Origin: JAFKKS01 sp050187875
GTDB lineage: Bacteria > Pseudomonadota > Alphaproteobacteria > Rhizobiales > Xanthobacteraceae
Direction: 5' to 3'
Length of the DNA stretch: 64,000 nt
Assembly (NCBI GenBank): GCA_050187875.1
Contig: JBFWXB010000014.1
Coordinates: 32,148-96,147, forward strand
Part shown: positions 49,577 to 58,355 of the stretch, one piece after another
Layout of the letters: the number at the start of each line of letters is the position of its first letter
How positions within the stretch are numbered: position 1 is the stretch's first letter
The notes under the pieces: generated by a model
Databases searched by the model: none
The model's input: only the letters and a program-made list of their open reading frames with translations
What the model was told of the DNA's origin: nothing
Translations under genes and position numbers: made by a program

Positions 49577-50788
49577 ATGAGCCCCGCCGATCCTGTTCCG
49601 TTTCCGAAAGCGGCCCGCGCGGTCGACAACCGCTCGCCCTTCGTGCGCCTCACCGAGCTGCTCGGCGATACGCCGCCGGGCAAGGAGGTCATCAACCTCT
49701 CGGTCGGTGAGCCGACCCATGCGGTGCCCTCCTTTGTCGGGCCGGTGCTCGCCGCCAATCTCGCTTCGTTCAACAAATATCCGCCGAACAACGGGACGCC
49801 GCGCTTTCGCGAGGCGGCGGCACAATGGATCACGCGCCGCTACAAGCTGCCGCGGCCGGTCGATCCGGCGCGCGAGGTGCTCGTTCTCGCCGGCACGCGT
49901 GAGGGCCTGTTCCTAGCGGCGATCGCGGCGCGGCGTTTCGTCAAGAATCGCGGCGGCCGTCCGGCGATTCTGATCCCCAATCCGTTCTACGCGGTCTATG
50001 CCGCGGGCGCGCTCGGCGCCGACTGCGAGCCGGTCTATCTGCCGGCAAGCGCGGAGGCGGGGTTCATTCCCGATCTCGATGCGCTGAGCGACGAACTTCT
50101 GTCCCGCACCGTCGCCTTTTATCTCGCCTCGCCCTCGAACCCGCAGGGCGCGGTTGCGCCGCCCGATTATCTGCGCCGCCTCATTGGCCTCGCGCGCAAG
50201 CATGGGTTCATGGTGTTCGCCGACGAGTGCTATTCGGAAATCTATTCGCGCACCGCTCCCGTCGGCATGCTCGAAGTCGCGGGTGATGATTTTTCGAACA
50301 TCGTCATCTTCCATTCGCTCTCGAAGCGGTCGAACCTTGCGGGCCTGCGCGTCGGCTTCGCGGCGGGTGATGCGCGCTTTCTCGCCGACTATCTCAATCT
50401 GCGCGCCGTTTCCGCGCCACAGATTCCGATCCCCGCGCAGGAGGTCGCCGTCGCCGCTTACGAAGATGAAACGCATGTCGAGGAAAACCGTCGTCTCTAT
50501 GCGGCGAAATTCGACCTTGCGGATCAGATCATCGGCGACCGCTACGGCTACAAGCGGCCGGCGGGCGGCTTCTTTCTTTGGCTCGACGTCTCCGCGCATG
50601 GCAGCGACGAGGACGTGACCTTGCGGCTCTGGCGCGAGGCGGGCGTGCGCGTCGTACCGGGCTCTTACCTCGCCCGCGTCGGTGCGGACGGGAGCAATCC
50701 CGGCGACGGCTTCTTGCGCGTCGCCATGGTGCAGGACGCGGCCACGACCGCCGAAGCCCTGCACCGCATCGTCGATTTGTTGGGTTGA
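49577..50788 (+). CDS. Pyridoxal-phosphate aminotransferase class I/II (succinyldiaminopimelate transaminase-like)
   Basis: 403 aa fold-type I aminotransferase. Contains INLSVGEPTHAVP, SFNKYPPNNGTPRFREAAAQWI, the PLP-contacting ASPSNPQGAV (about 188-197), VFADECYSE and the Schiff-base Lys in HSLSKRSNLAGLRVGF (about 248-263). Its arrangement fits DapC-type succinyldiaminopimelate aminotransferase of alphaproteobacteria, which would act in lysine/peptidoglycan precursor synthesis, but other amino acid aminotransferases are close. An ATG 33 bases upstream (49544) adds a basic extension; MSPADPVPF at 49577 is preferred. ftsK follows after a type C repeat. Confidence 0.9.
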   Translation: MSPADPVPFPKAARAVDNRSPFVRLTELLGDTPPGKEVINLSVGEPTHAVPSFVGPVLAANLASFNKYPPNNGTPRFREAAAQWITRRYKLPRPVDPAREVLVLAGTREGLFLAAIAARRFVKNRGGRPAILIPNPFYAVYAAGALGADCEPVYLPASAEAGFIPDLDALSDELLSRTVAFYLASPSNPQGAVAPPDYLRRLIGLARKHGFMVFADECYSEIYSRTAPVGMLEVAGDDFSNIVIFHSLSKRSNLAGLRVGFAAGDARFLADYLNLRAVSAPQIPIPAQEVAVAAYEDETHVEENRRLYAAKFDLADQIIGDRYGYKRPAGGFFLWLDVSAHGSDEDVTLRLWREAGVRVVPGSYLARVGADGSNPGDGFLRVAMVQDAATTAEALHRIVDLLG

Positions 50789-50827
50789 GACGAAGTAAGG
50801 ATGGGGAACCGCGACACATTGCTTTGC

Positions 50828-50991
50828 TGTCATTCCGGGGCGCGCCACCGATCTCGCGTTTACGCGAGATCGGCAGTTCAAACGCGCAAGTCGGCCGCAG
50901 CCGACTTGGGGCGGCGTGAGCCCGGAATCCATAACCCCTGCTGCGGCGTATGGATTCCGGGTTCGCCGCTTTGCGGCGCCCCGGAATGACG
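50828..50991. repeat. Type C repeat carrying a three-way-junction insert, copy 2
   Basis: Same fold as at 40980: outer stem CGCGCCACCG (50841-50850) with GGGCGGCGTG (one G-T pair and one mismatch), hairpin GATCTCGCGT-TT-ACGCGAGATC, and hairpin CAAGTCGGC-CGCA-GCCGACTTG. Relative to copy 1, one pair in the second hairpin is inverted (C-G versus G-C), a compensatory change. It lies directly upstream of ftsK. Confidence 0.92.
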
Positions 50992-51011
50992 CGATAAGGA
51001 TTCTGCGACGC

Positions 51012-53504
51012 ATGCCCGCGATCTGGCGCAGTTTTGAGCCCGCAGCGTATCTGCCGGAGGAGCTTCGCAACCTCCTGCGCCGGCGCGCGCGCGAGATCGG
51101 CGGCTTGTGTCTGCTCGCGCTCACCGCGGCGATGGCGATCGCGCTCGCCACCTGGTCGGTGCAGGACCCGAGCCTCACGCATGCGACCAAGATGCCGGTG
51201 CGCAACCTCATCGGCTATCCCGGCGCCATCGCCGCCGACATCCTGATGCAATTGTTCGGGCTCGCCTCGATCGCGCTCTTGGCGCCGGTCGCGATCTGGG
51301 GCTGGCGCATGGTCGGGCACCGGCCGCTCGACCGCGAGAAGCTCCGTCTTCTGGTCTGGCTCGTCGGCGTGGCGTTCGCCGCGGCCTTCGTCTCCTGTCT
51401 GCCGAAAAGCGCCAATTGGCCGCTGCCGGTCGGCCTCGGCGGCGTCGTCGGCGACGCCATGCTGAAGGCGCCGGCCTATTTCCTCGGCGTTCTTTCCGGG
51501 ACCACGCGGCTCGTGACCGCCGTCACCGCCGGCGCGCTCGCGCTCGCAACGATGGCCTTCGCCTCCGGCCTTTGGAGCCGCGATGCCGCCGAAGAGGATG
51601 AAGCAGACGATGATGCGCCGAACGTCCGTCCGCGCCGGCGGCACGAGGATTTCGACGACGGGGAAGAATCGACGACCGGCGTGGTCTTTGGCCGCATCGC
51701 GCATGGCATCCTCTCGACCAAGGCGCGGCTCACGCGCTGGATTGTCTGGGTCTGCGAAAAATTCGCGCATGAGGATGACCTTCCGCATGCGGCGCGCCGC
51801 TCGGGCCTCGACGCCCGCGTCGAGCCGCGCTGGCGCGATGCGCCCGACGTTGAGCTGCCGCGCGCGCCAGCGGCCGCGGATGAGGACGTAGCCGACGACG
51901 AAGAGGAAGACGACGACGCGGAGGAGGCGGAGGCCGCGCCGCGACCGCAGAAGAAGCGTGCGAAGCCGGCCCCCAAGGCTGCATCGAAGCGGGGCGGCTA
52001 CGAGCTTCCCTCGATCAATCTCCTGGCCGCGCCGAAGGCGAACGAGCGCAGCGTGATGAGCCAGGACACGATCCAGGAGAACGCGACCGCGCTCGAAGGC
52101 GTGCTCGGCGATTTCGGCGTGCGCGGCGAGATCATCAATGCGCGGCCGGGCCCGGTCGTCACACTCTACGAGCTCGAGCCGGCGCCCGGCATCAAGTCCT
52201 CGCGCGTCATCGGCCTCGCCGACGACATCGCGCGCTCGATGAGCGCGGTCTCCGCGCGCGTCGCCGTCGTCTCCGGCCGCAATGCAATCGGTATCGAGCT
52301 GCCGAACCCGAAGCGCGAGAAAGTCTATCTGCGCGAGATGCTGTCCGCGTCCGACTACACCGAGACGAACGCGAAGCTGCCGCTCTGCCTCGGCAAGACG
52401 ATCGGCGGCGAGCCCGTCGTCGTCGATCTCGCGCGCATGCCGCATCTGCTGATCGCGGGCACCACCGGCTCGGGCAAGTCGGTCGGCATCAACACCATGA
52501 TCCTGAGCCTGCTCTACCGGTTCGAGCCGGATCAGTGCCGGCTGATCATGGTCGACCCGAAGATGCTCGAGCTCTCCGTTTATGACGGCATCCCGCATCT
52601 CCTCACGCCCGTCGTGACCGACCCGAAGAAGGCGGTGGTCGCGCTGAAATGGGCGGTCAAGGAGATGGAGGACCGCTATCGCAAGATGTCGAAGCTCGGC
52701 GTGCGCAATCTCGAGGGCTACAACACGCGCGTCGCCGAGGCGAAGGCCAAGGGCGAGACGCTGATGCGCACCGTCCACACCGGCTACGACAAGGAATCGG
52801 GCGAGGCGATCTACGAGGACGAGGCGCTCGATCTCGAGCCCTTGCCGTTCATCGTCGTCATCGTCGACGAGATGGCCGACCTGATGATGGTCGCCGGCAA
52901 GGACATCGAAGGCGCGATCCAGCGCTTGGCGCAGATGGCGCGCGCGGCGGGTATCCATGTCATCCTCGCGACGCAGCGGCCGTCGGTCGACGTCATCACC
53001 GGCACCATCAAGGCGAACTTTCCGACCCGCATCTCCTTCCAGGTCACCTCGAAGATCGACAGCCGCACCATTCTCGGTGAGCAGGGCGCTGAGCAGCTGC
53101 TCGGGCAGGGCGACATGCTCTACATGGCGGGCGGTGGACGGATTTCGCGCGTACACGGGCCTTTCGTCGCCGACGACGAGGTCGAGAAGATCGTGCGGCA
53201 TCTCAAGACGCAGGGGCAGCCGCAATACCTCGAAGCCGTCACCGCGAGCGACGAGCTCGAAGAGGGCGAGGACGGTGCCGTGTTCGACGCGACCGCGATG
53301 GGGAGCGAAGGCGGCGACCTCTACGAACAAGCTGTGCAAATCGTGCTGCGTGACCGCAAAGCTTCGACGAGCTACATCCAGCGGCGCCTGCAGATCGGCT
53401 ACAATCGCGCGGCCTCGCTCATGGAGCGGCTGGAGAAGGAGGGCGTCATCAGCGCCCCGAACCACGCCGGCAAGCGCGAGATTTTGATCGGTGAGGACGC
53501 GTAA
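51012..53504 (+). CDS. ftsK: DNA translocase FtsK
   Basis: 830 aa. Four N-terminal membrane helices (about residues 25-185) anchor it at the septum. A charged linker follows with an acidic run (DEDVADDEEEDDDAEEAE, about 295-315) and basic PKK stretches. The motor domain contains Walker A IAGTTGSGKSVGIN and Walker B-type FIVVIVDEMADLMMV. The C-terminal winged-helix gamma domain (LYEQAVQIVLRDRKASTSYIQRRLQIGYNRAASLMERLEKEGVI) recognises KOPS. It pumps chromosome dimers toward XerCD/dif at division. The ATG at 51012 is the first Met beyond the repeat; earlier frame is repeat-derived. lolA and xthA follow, conserved in the order. Confidence 0.97.
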   Translation: MPAIWRSFEPAAYLPEELRNLLRRRAREIGGLCLLALTAAMAIALATWSVQDPSLTHATKMPVRNLIGYPGAIAADILMQLFGLASIALLAPVAIWGWRMVGHRPLDREKLRLLVWLVGVAFAAAFVSCLPKSANWPLPVGLGGVVGDAMLKAPAYFLGVLSGTTRLVTAVTAGALALATMAFASGLWSRDAAEEDEADDDAPNVRPRRRHEDFDDGEESTTGVVFGRIAHGILSTKARLTRWIVWVCEKFAHEDDLPHAARRSGLDARVEPRWRDAPDVELPRAPAAADEDVADDEEEDDDAEEAEAAPRPQKKRAKPAPKAASKRGGYELPSINLLAAPKANERSVMSQDTIQENATALEGVLGDFGVRGEIINARPGPVVTLYELEPAPGIKSSRVIGLADDIARSMSAVSARVAVVSGRNAIGIELPNPKREKVYLREMLSASDYTETNAKLPLCLGKTIGGEPVVVDLARMPHLLIAGTTGSGKSVGINTMILSLLYRFEPDQCRLIMVDPKMLELSVYDGIPHLLTPVVTDPKKAVVALKWAVKEMEDRYRKMSKLGVRNLEGYNTRVAEAKAKGETLMRTVHTGYDKESGEAIYEDEALDLEPLPFIVVIVDEMADLMMVAGKDIEGAIQRLAQMARAAGIHVILATQRPSVDVITGTIKANFPTRISFQVTSKIDSRTILGEQGAEQLLGQGDMLYMAGGGRISRVHGPFVADDEVEKIVRHLKTQGQPQYLEAVTASDELEEGEDGAVFDATAMGSEGGDLYEQAVQIVLRDRKASTSYIQRRLQIGYNRAASLMERLEKEGVISAPNHAGKREILIGEDA

Positions 53505-53545
53505 GAGTGCGTGTTGCTGCTGCGATGCGCAGAATTCCGGCGCGT

Positions 53546-53577
53546 TCCCTCCCCCTGAAAGGGGGAGGTGAAGCAGG
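53546..53577. repeat. CCCTCCCC-family hairpin
   Basis: TTCCCTCCCCCTGAAAGGGGGAGGTGAAG, a short hairpin between ftsK and lolA. It may attenuate read-through. Confidence 0.6.
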
Positions 53578-53693
53578 GGCGGTGAATGTGTGCGAGACAG
53601 AGCCGTGAATTCGCCATACCTTCGGCGTAAGGGCGAATGATTCCGATAGAGGCGCGCGTCGGCTGAGGAGCGCGGGCGGGCGCGGAGACAAAA

Positions 53694-54458
53694 ATGCGAC
53701 ATCTCTTCCTTTCCTTGACAGCGGGCGTGTTGGTTTTGGCGAGCGCAGGTGGCGCGTCCGCGGAGACCGCGACCTCCGGCCCCGGCAAACTTGCCGCGAC
53801 GGCCGCGCCCAATCTCGGCAGCGCGCCGCGCGCATCGAATGTCGCGCAGAGCAGCCAGGCGCTGCCGACGCCGGTCATCCGGCCGAAAGGCGATATCGGC
53901 AAGGCCGGCGGCCCGATGACGCCGCAGCAGAAGGCGCTCATTGACCGCATCAACCTCTATCTCACCAGCGTGCAGACGCTGTTCGGCGATTTCGTGCAGG
54001 TCGGCCCGGACGGCACGCGCAGCGAGGGCAAGTTCTATCTACAGAAGCCCGGCCGCATGCGCTTCGAATACGACGACCCGAGCCCGCTGGAGCTGATCGC
54101 CGACGGCAAGTCCGTCGCCATCCGCGACCGCAAGCTTGCGACACAGGATCTGCTGCTCCTGTCGCAGACGCCGCTGCGTTTCCTTCTCTCCGACCGCATC
54201 GACCTCTTCCGCGAGGGCAATCTCGTCGGCGTGTCGTCCGACGATACCTTCGTCATGCTGACCCTCGAGGAGAAGCAGACGATCGGCGGCACGCACCGCC
54301 TCGCGCTGATGTTCTCGGCGAAGGACCTCGCGCTGAAGCAATGGACGGTCACCGACCCGCAGGGCTACGACACCACCGTCGCGCTCTACAATGTCGATGT
54401 CGGCAAGAAGCTCGATCCCGATCTGTTCAAGATCAATTACGAGCGCATGCGGAACTGA
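53694..54458 (+). CDS. lolA: Outer-membrane lipoprotein carrier protein LolA
   Basis: 254 aa. Signal peptide (LFLSLTAGVLVLASAGGASAE), a Ser/Ala/Pro-rich spacer of about 60 residues, then the LolA half-barrel: DRINLYLTSVQTLFGDFVQVGPDGTRSEGKFYLQKPGRMRFEYDDPSPLELIADGKSVAIRD, LLSQTPLRFLLSDRIDL, and YDTTVALYNVDVGKKLDPDLFKI. LolA ferries lipoproteins across the periplasm from LolCDE to the outer membrane. The Arg near the RMRFEYD segment contacts lipoprotein. Downstream of ftsK in its usual place. Confidence 0.94.
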   Translation: MRHLFLSLTAGVLVLASAGGASAETATSGPGKLAATAAPNLGSAPRASNVAQSSQALPTPVIRPKGDIGKAGGPMTPQQKALIDRINLYLTSVQTLFGDFVQVGPDGTRSEGKFYLQKPGRMRFEYDDPSPLELIADGKSVAIRDRKLATQDLLLLSQTPLRFLLSDRIDLFREGNLVGVSSDDTFVMLTLEEKQTIGGTHRLALMFSAKDLALKQWTVTDPQGYDTTVALYNVDVGKKLDPDLFKINYERMRN

Positions 54459-54476
54459 GCGCGCCTTCAATTTCTT

Positions 54477-54597
54477 CGTCATCGCCGGGCTTGTCCCGGC
54501 GATCTCGCTTAGGAAGCCCCGTGCGTTCATGATCGGGATGGCCGGGACCAAAGGGCGTTCACGCCCGTCTTCGACGGGCTATGCCCGGCCATGACGG
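54477..54597. repeat. Type B repeat with a nested hairpin insertion
   Basis: The left arm CGTCATCGCCGGGCTTGTCC and right arm GCCCGGCCATGACGG are separated by the usual centre, but the TCAAG normally joining the two halves of the right arm is replaced by 36 bp (54547-54582). That insert can form GGGCG-TTCA-CGCCC or GCCCGTC-TTC-GACGGGC, which share bases and exclude each other. Confidence 0.82.
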
Positions 54598-54630
54598 CAA
54601 TATGAGTGCTGGCGCGCGCCGCTCTCTCAG

Positions 54631-54724
54631 TGTCGTCCCCGCGAAGGCGGGGACCCAGTACGCTGTGTCTGTGCGATATCGCGCTGCCGGTGGTTACTGG
54701 ATGCCCGCTTTCGCGGGCATGACA
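54631..54724. repeat. Type A palindromic repeat
   Basis: Complete copy (TGTCGTCCCCGCGAAGGCGG and CGCTTTCGCGGGCATGACA), 33 bp after the type B copy. Confidence 0.9.
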
Positions 54725-54816
54725 GCTCCGGGTGGCGGCCCTCTTGCCTCCATCACGCAAACGCGAATACTGCGCGCCGCTTTGGCCTCGTTCCATTCCC
54801 CGAAGGAGCACCGCGC

Positions 54817-55467
54817 ATGCCTGCCCATAAGCTCAAGCTCTATTATTCCCCCGGCTCCTGCGCGCTCGCCTCGCACATCGCGCTCGAGGAAGCGGGCGCG
54901 CCCTTCGAGCCCGTGCGCGTTGCATTGGCGAATGGCGAGCAGAACACGCCCGAGTACCGCAAGATCAACCCGAAGGGACGCGTGCCCGCGCTCGCGGTCG
55001 ACGATTGGATCGTCACCGAGAATCCGGCGATCATGCGCTTTGTCGCGCACGCTTATCCCGACGCGAAATTGTGGCCGCAGGACCTGCGCGCGGAAGCGCG
55101 CTGCACCGAATGGCTTGCCTTCATGTCGTGCACCGTCCATCCGGCCTATGCGCATATCCGCCGAACCGAGCGCTATGCGACCGGCGAGGAGGCGATGGAG
55201 AATGTGAAGGCGAAGGGCCGCGAGACCTGTCGCGACATCTGGACGATGATCGATCAGAAGCTTGCCAAGGACGCGTGGGCGGCGGGCGATCAGTTCTCCG
55301 TCGCCGACGGCTACCTGCAGGTGTTCTGGAATTGGGGCAAAGGCCAGGTGCTCGGCTACGATATGGGACAAGAGTTCCCGAACTGGACCGCGCATGCGAA
55401 GCGCATGGCGACGCGCCCCGCGGTGCAGCGCGCCTTCGCGCGCGAGGAGCTGCCGCTGCCGGCGTGA
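54817..55467 (+). CDS. Glutathione S-transferase (GST-beta-like)
   Basis: 216 aa. N-terminal thioredoxin-like domain LKLYYSPGSCALASHIALEEAGAPFEPVRV with SPGSC typical of the beta/GstB group (Ser/Cys near residue 11 for glutathione activation), cis-Pro in GRVPALAV, and ENPAIMRFVA. C-terminal helical domain with FSVADGYLQVFWNWGK. The substrate is unknown, and it is likely one of several GSTs for detoxification. The ATG at 54817 is a clear start; no operon partner. Confidence 0.94.
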   Translation: MPAHKLKLYYSPGSCALASHIALEEAGAPFEPVRVALANGEQNTPEYRKINPKGRVPALAVDDWIVTENPAIMRFVAHAYPDAKLWPQDLRAEARCTEWLAFMSCTVHPAYAHIRRTERYATGEEAMENVKAKGRETCRDIWTMIDQKLAKDAWAAGDQFSVADGYLQVFWNWGKGQVLGYDMGQEFPNWTAHAKRMATRPAVQRAFAREELPLPA

Positions 55468-55469
55468 TT

Positions 55470-55603
55470 ATCCCTCCCCGGAGGGGAGGGTGGACGCCGC
55501 GAAGCGGCGGCCGGGTGGGGACAGGTCGTAAAGATGACCCCACCCGTCTCCTCACGCGCTGTGCTCGCTCGGAGCCACCCTCCCCTCCGGGGAGGGAGAA
55601 GGT
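55470..55603. repeat. Extended CCCTCCCC-family palindrome
   Basis: CCCTCCCCGGAGGGGAGGGTGG and ACCCTCCCCTCCGGGGAGGG outer arms, with GACGCCGCGAAGCGGCGGCC and GGTGGGGAC/GACCCCACC inner parts. It begins three bases after the GST stop codon. Confidence 0.85.
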
Positions 55604-55623
55604 GCGCCGAATATCGGAGCCTT

Positions 55624-55702
55624 CGTCATTGCCGGGCTTGACCCGGCAATCCATCTTCTGATCGAAACAGATGGATGCGCGGATCAAGTCCGCGCATGAC
55701 GA
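55624..55702. repeat. Type B palindromic repeat
   Basis: CGTCATTGCCGGGCTTGACC and GCGCGGATCAAGTCCGCGCA blocks. The frame through it into xthA reads MRGSSPRMT, a repeat artefact; xthA starts later. Confidence 0.9.
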
Positions 55703-55716
55703 GTCAGCGGAAGACC

Positions 55717-56532
55717 ATGCCGTTCAAAGTCACCACCTGGAACATCAATTCCGTGCGCCTGCGCATCGATCTCGTCGCGCGTTTCGTCAAGGCGGCGCGG
55801 CCGGATGTGCTGTGCCTGCAGGAGACAAAGTGTCCGGACGACGCGTTTCCGCGCAAGCGCCTCAAGCGATTAGGCTACGAGCACATCGCGCTCAGCGGGC
55901 AGAAGGGCTATCACGGCGTCGCCGTCGTCTCGCGCCATCCGTTGGAAGCCTTTTCGGTCGAGAATTTTTGCGGCAAGACCGACTGCCGTCATGTCGCTGT
56001 CGAGCTTGGCGAGCGCGCGGGGCTTCGCGACCCGATCACGCTGCATAATTTCTATGTGCCCGCAGGCGGCGACATGCCCAACCCGGCGCTCAACGTGAAA
56101 TTCGCGCACAAGCTCGCCTTCCTCGACGAGATGCAGGCGCATGCGAAGCTGCGCCCGATGAACGGTGCGCGCGCAATCCTGGTCGGCGATCTCAACGTCG
56201 CGCCGCTCGAGCACGACGTGTGGTCGCACAAGCAGATGCTCAAGGTCGTGTCGCACACGCCGATCGAATGCGAGAAGCTTACCGTCGCGCGCACCGCCGG
56301 CGGCTGGGTCGACGTGATGCGCGAGATGACGCCGGAGCCGGAGAAACTCTACACGTGGTGGAGCTACCGCGCCGCCGACTGGAAGGCGGCCGACCGCGGC
56401 CGGCGGCTCGATCATATCTGGACGTCGCCGGCGCTCGCCGATCGGGTGAGCGGCATCGCCATCACGAAGGATGCCCGCGGCTGGACGCAACCCTCCGATC
56501 ACGTGCCGGTCACGGCGACGCTGGAGGTTTAG
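55717..56532 (+). CDS. xthA: Exodeoxyribonuclease III
   Basis: 271 aa EEP-fold AP endonuclease/3'-5' exonuclease for base-excision repair. Active-site residues: Asn9/Asn11 in TTWNINSVRLR, Glu36 in CLQETKCPDD, the YHGVAVVSRHP loop, GDLNVAPLEHDV (Asp/Asn), and the C-terminal LDHIWTSPAL and QPSDHVPVTATL (Asp-His). The length is normal. The ATG at 55717 follows GGAAGACC; an earlier in-frame ATG lies in the type B repeat and is not the start. Position after lolA and GST is conserved in related genomes. Confidence 0.97.
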   Translation: MPFKVTTWNINSVRLRIDLVARFVKAARPDVLCLQETKCPDDAFPRKRLKRLGYEHIALSGQKGYHGVAVVSRHPLEAFSVENFCGKTDCRHVAVELGERAGLRDPITLHNFYVPAGGDMPNPALNVKFAHKLAFLDEMQAHAKLRPMNGARAILVGDLNVAPLEHDVWSHKQMLKVVSHTPIECEKLTVARTAGGWVDVMREMTPEPEKLYTWWSYRAADWKAADRGRRLDHIWTSPALADRVSGIAITKDARGWTQPSDHVPVTATLEV

Positions 56533-56560
56533 TTGAGCGAAGCGCCGCCACCGCCTCAGC

Positions 56561-56671
56561 CGTCATCCTGAGGTGCTCGGCCGTAGGCCGAGCCTCGAAG
56601 GATGGCCACGAGTCACAGGCCGTCGTCCTTCGAGGCTCGGCGCAAGTGCGCCTCGCGCCTCAGGATGACGG
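56561..56671. repeat. Palindromic repeat, GTCATCCTGAGG family
   Basis: CGTCATCCTGAGGTGCTCGG and CCTCAGGATGACGG outer arms, inner GAGCCTCGAAGGAT and GTCCTTCGAGGCTC. This eighth family of the window occurs once here, between convergent xthA and the cNMP-binding gene. Confidence 0.85.
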
Positions 56672-56688
56672 AGAGAGGCGGGCGGCCT

Positions 56689-57195
56689 TTATCCCTCAGC
56701 CGGCGGCGGCGGCGTCGGTGTCGCCGCAGCGGACTTCTGATCCTCGATCGCGGCGAGTTTCCTGCGCACCAGCGCAAGCTCCGCCATCATGCGTGTCGTG
56801 CGCTCGGCGATCGCTTCGCGCAGGCGATGCGCGAGCTCGGGATAGCCTTCAAGGATCTTGAGGAACAACGGCCGCGGGATGCGGATGACCGAGGAGGGCT
56901 CGAGCGCCGTCACCGTCATCGAGCGGCGTCCTTCCGCGATCAGTGCGAGGTCGCCGAGCAGTTCCGGCGGGCCGACGTCGATCGGCTCGTTTTCCTGCTG
57001 CGGGCGCGTGATGCGGAACGAGCCTTCCTGCACGACATAGCCGGCATCGGCGATATCGCCGGCGCGGAAGAGAATCTCGCGCTCGTGGACGTAGCGGTTC
57101 TCGGCGCCGATCGCGATGATGCGCAACGGTTCGCGGCCGAGCAGCCTGAGCATCGGCACCGAGCGCAACAGCGCGATGTCGTCCTCAATGGTCAT
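56689..57195 (-). CDS. Cyclic nucleotide-binding domain protein
   Basis: 168 aa with one cNMP-binding jelly roll (about residues 5-120): DDIALLRSVPMLRLLGREPLRIIAIGAENRYVHEREILFRAGDIADAGYVVQEGSFRI, and the phosphate-binding region VGPPELLGDLALIAEGRRSMTV. A short C-terminal helix and a Pro/Ala-rich tail follow; there is no helix-turn-helix, so it is not a DNA-binding CRP homologue. It probably acts by protein contact. The ATG at 57195 lies just before a CCCTCCCC-type repeat. Next to xthA and an OmpR-type regulator, a neighbourhood conserved in this lineage. Confidence 0.88.
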   Translation of the reverse strand: MTIEDDIALLRSVPMLRLLGREPLRIIAIGAENRYVHEREILFRAGDIADAGYVVQEGSFRITRPQQENEPIDVGPPELLGDLALIAEGRRSMTVTALEPSSVIRIPRPLFLKILEGYPELAHRLREAIAERTTRMMAELALVRRKLAAIEDQKSAAATPTPPPPAEG

Positions 57196-57298
57196 GCGCA
57201 GTGCCGCGAACGCGAGGTGAAGCGCGTGGTGCGACTCCCTCCCCCTAAAACGGGGAGGGTCGGGGTGGGGGTCGTTCTCGAGTTTGCGGCCCGCGGGG

Positions 57299-57360
<62 letters not shown>

Positions 57361-57498
57361 GCCCGCGACCCCCACCCGCCCCCACCCTTCCCTCCCCCGC
57401 AAGCGGGGGAGGGATAAGGGAGGGGGCGACCTCCCCCTTTTAGGGGGAGGTGAAGCAAGAGGTGCGGTGGAGCGTTCATGGCCGGTGGGATCGCCTTG

Positions 57499-58185
57499 TC
57501 ACGGCAGCAGCTTGTAGCCGCCGGCCTCGGTCACGAGGATCGAGGGCGTGCCGGCGTCGCGCTCGACCTTCTGGCGCAGGCGGTAAATGTGCGTCTCGAG
57601 CGTGTGCGTGGTCACGCCCGAATTATAGCCCCACACTTCCTGCAGCAGGATTTCGCGCGAGACCGGCTTCTGCCCGGCGCGGTAGAGGTAGCGCAGGATC
57701 GCCGTTTCCTTCTCGGTGAGCCGCACCTTGTTGCCCTTGGGGCTCACAAGGAGCTTCGAGGCTGGCTGGAAGGTATAGGGGCCGATGGCAAAGACCGCGT
57801 CCTCGCTCGCCTCGTGCTGGCGCAGTTGCGAACGGATGCGGGCGAGCAGCACGGCGAAGCGGAACGGCTTGGTGACGTAGTCATTGGCGCCGGATTCGAG
57901 ACCGAGGATGGTATCGGAATCGGTGTCGTGGCCCGTCAGCATGATGATGGGCGCCTTGAAGCCGTTTTTGCGCAGCATGCGCACGGCCTCGCGGCCATCG
58001 ATGTCGGGCAGGCCGACATCCATGATGACGAGGTCGACGAGGCCGGCCTTCGCCGTCTCGACGGCCTTGGTGCCGGTCTCGACGGCGACGGGCTCGAATT
58101 CCTCGTGCAGCGCGAGCTGCTCGACCAGGGTCGTGCGCATGTCGGCGTCGTCATCGACGATCAGAATTTTTCGCGTCGTGGCCAT
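57499..58185 (-). CDS. OmpR/PhoB-type response regulator
   Basis: 228 aa. Receiver domain 1-120 with acidic pocket IVDDDAD, phospho-acceptor Asp56 (VIMDVGLPDIDG), Thr in MLTGHDT and Lys in YVTKPFR. The C-terminal winged helix (about 130-228) reads VRLTEKETAILRYLYRAGQKPVSREILLQEVWGYNSGVTTHTLETHIYRLRQKVERD and lies in the OmpR/PhoB class. No histidine kinase gene is adjacent, so it is an orphan regulator in this window. The ATG follows a purine-rich RBS. The neighbours on both sides (cNMP protein, L,D-transpeptidase) suggest a link to envelope or cell-cycle control, but this is inference. Confidence 0.93.
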   Translation of the reverse strand: MATTRKILIVDDDADMRTTLVEQLALHEEFEPVAVETGTKAVETAKAGLVDLVIMDVGLPDIDGREAVRMLRKNGFKAPIIMLTGHDTDSDTILGLESGANDYVTKPFRFAVLLARIRSQLRQHEASEDAVFAIGPYTFQPASKLLVSPKGNKVRLTEKETAILRYLYRAGQKPVSREILLQEVWGYNSGVTTHTLETHIYRLRQKVERDAGTPSILVTEAGGYKLLP

Positions 58186-58355
58186 AAATTCGAGCTCGTG
58201 ACTGTCACGGTGGAGCGACTTTATGCGAAGTCGCCGGGGAAGTAGAGGAGGGGTGGTAAATCGTTCGTGGGATTCGTCCGTTGGGGGTATGCCCTTCTAA
58301 TCGAAACAATCGTGGCGGTCCTGCGGCACAGGCGGGGCGGACCCGGCCGCTCGAC

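Noticed and set aside
50529..53702. Very long open frame antisense to ftsK (over 1,000 codons)
   Set aside because: It is a GC-rich shadow frame, lacks domain features, and lies wholly opposite a clearly conserved gene. Similar antisense frames oppose the glutamate dehydrogenase, hpnN and purH genes.
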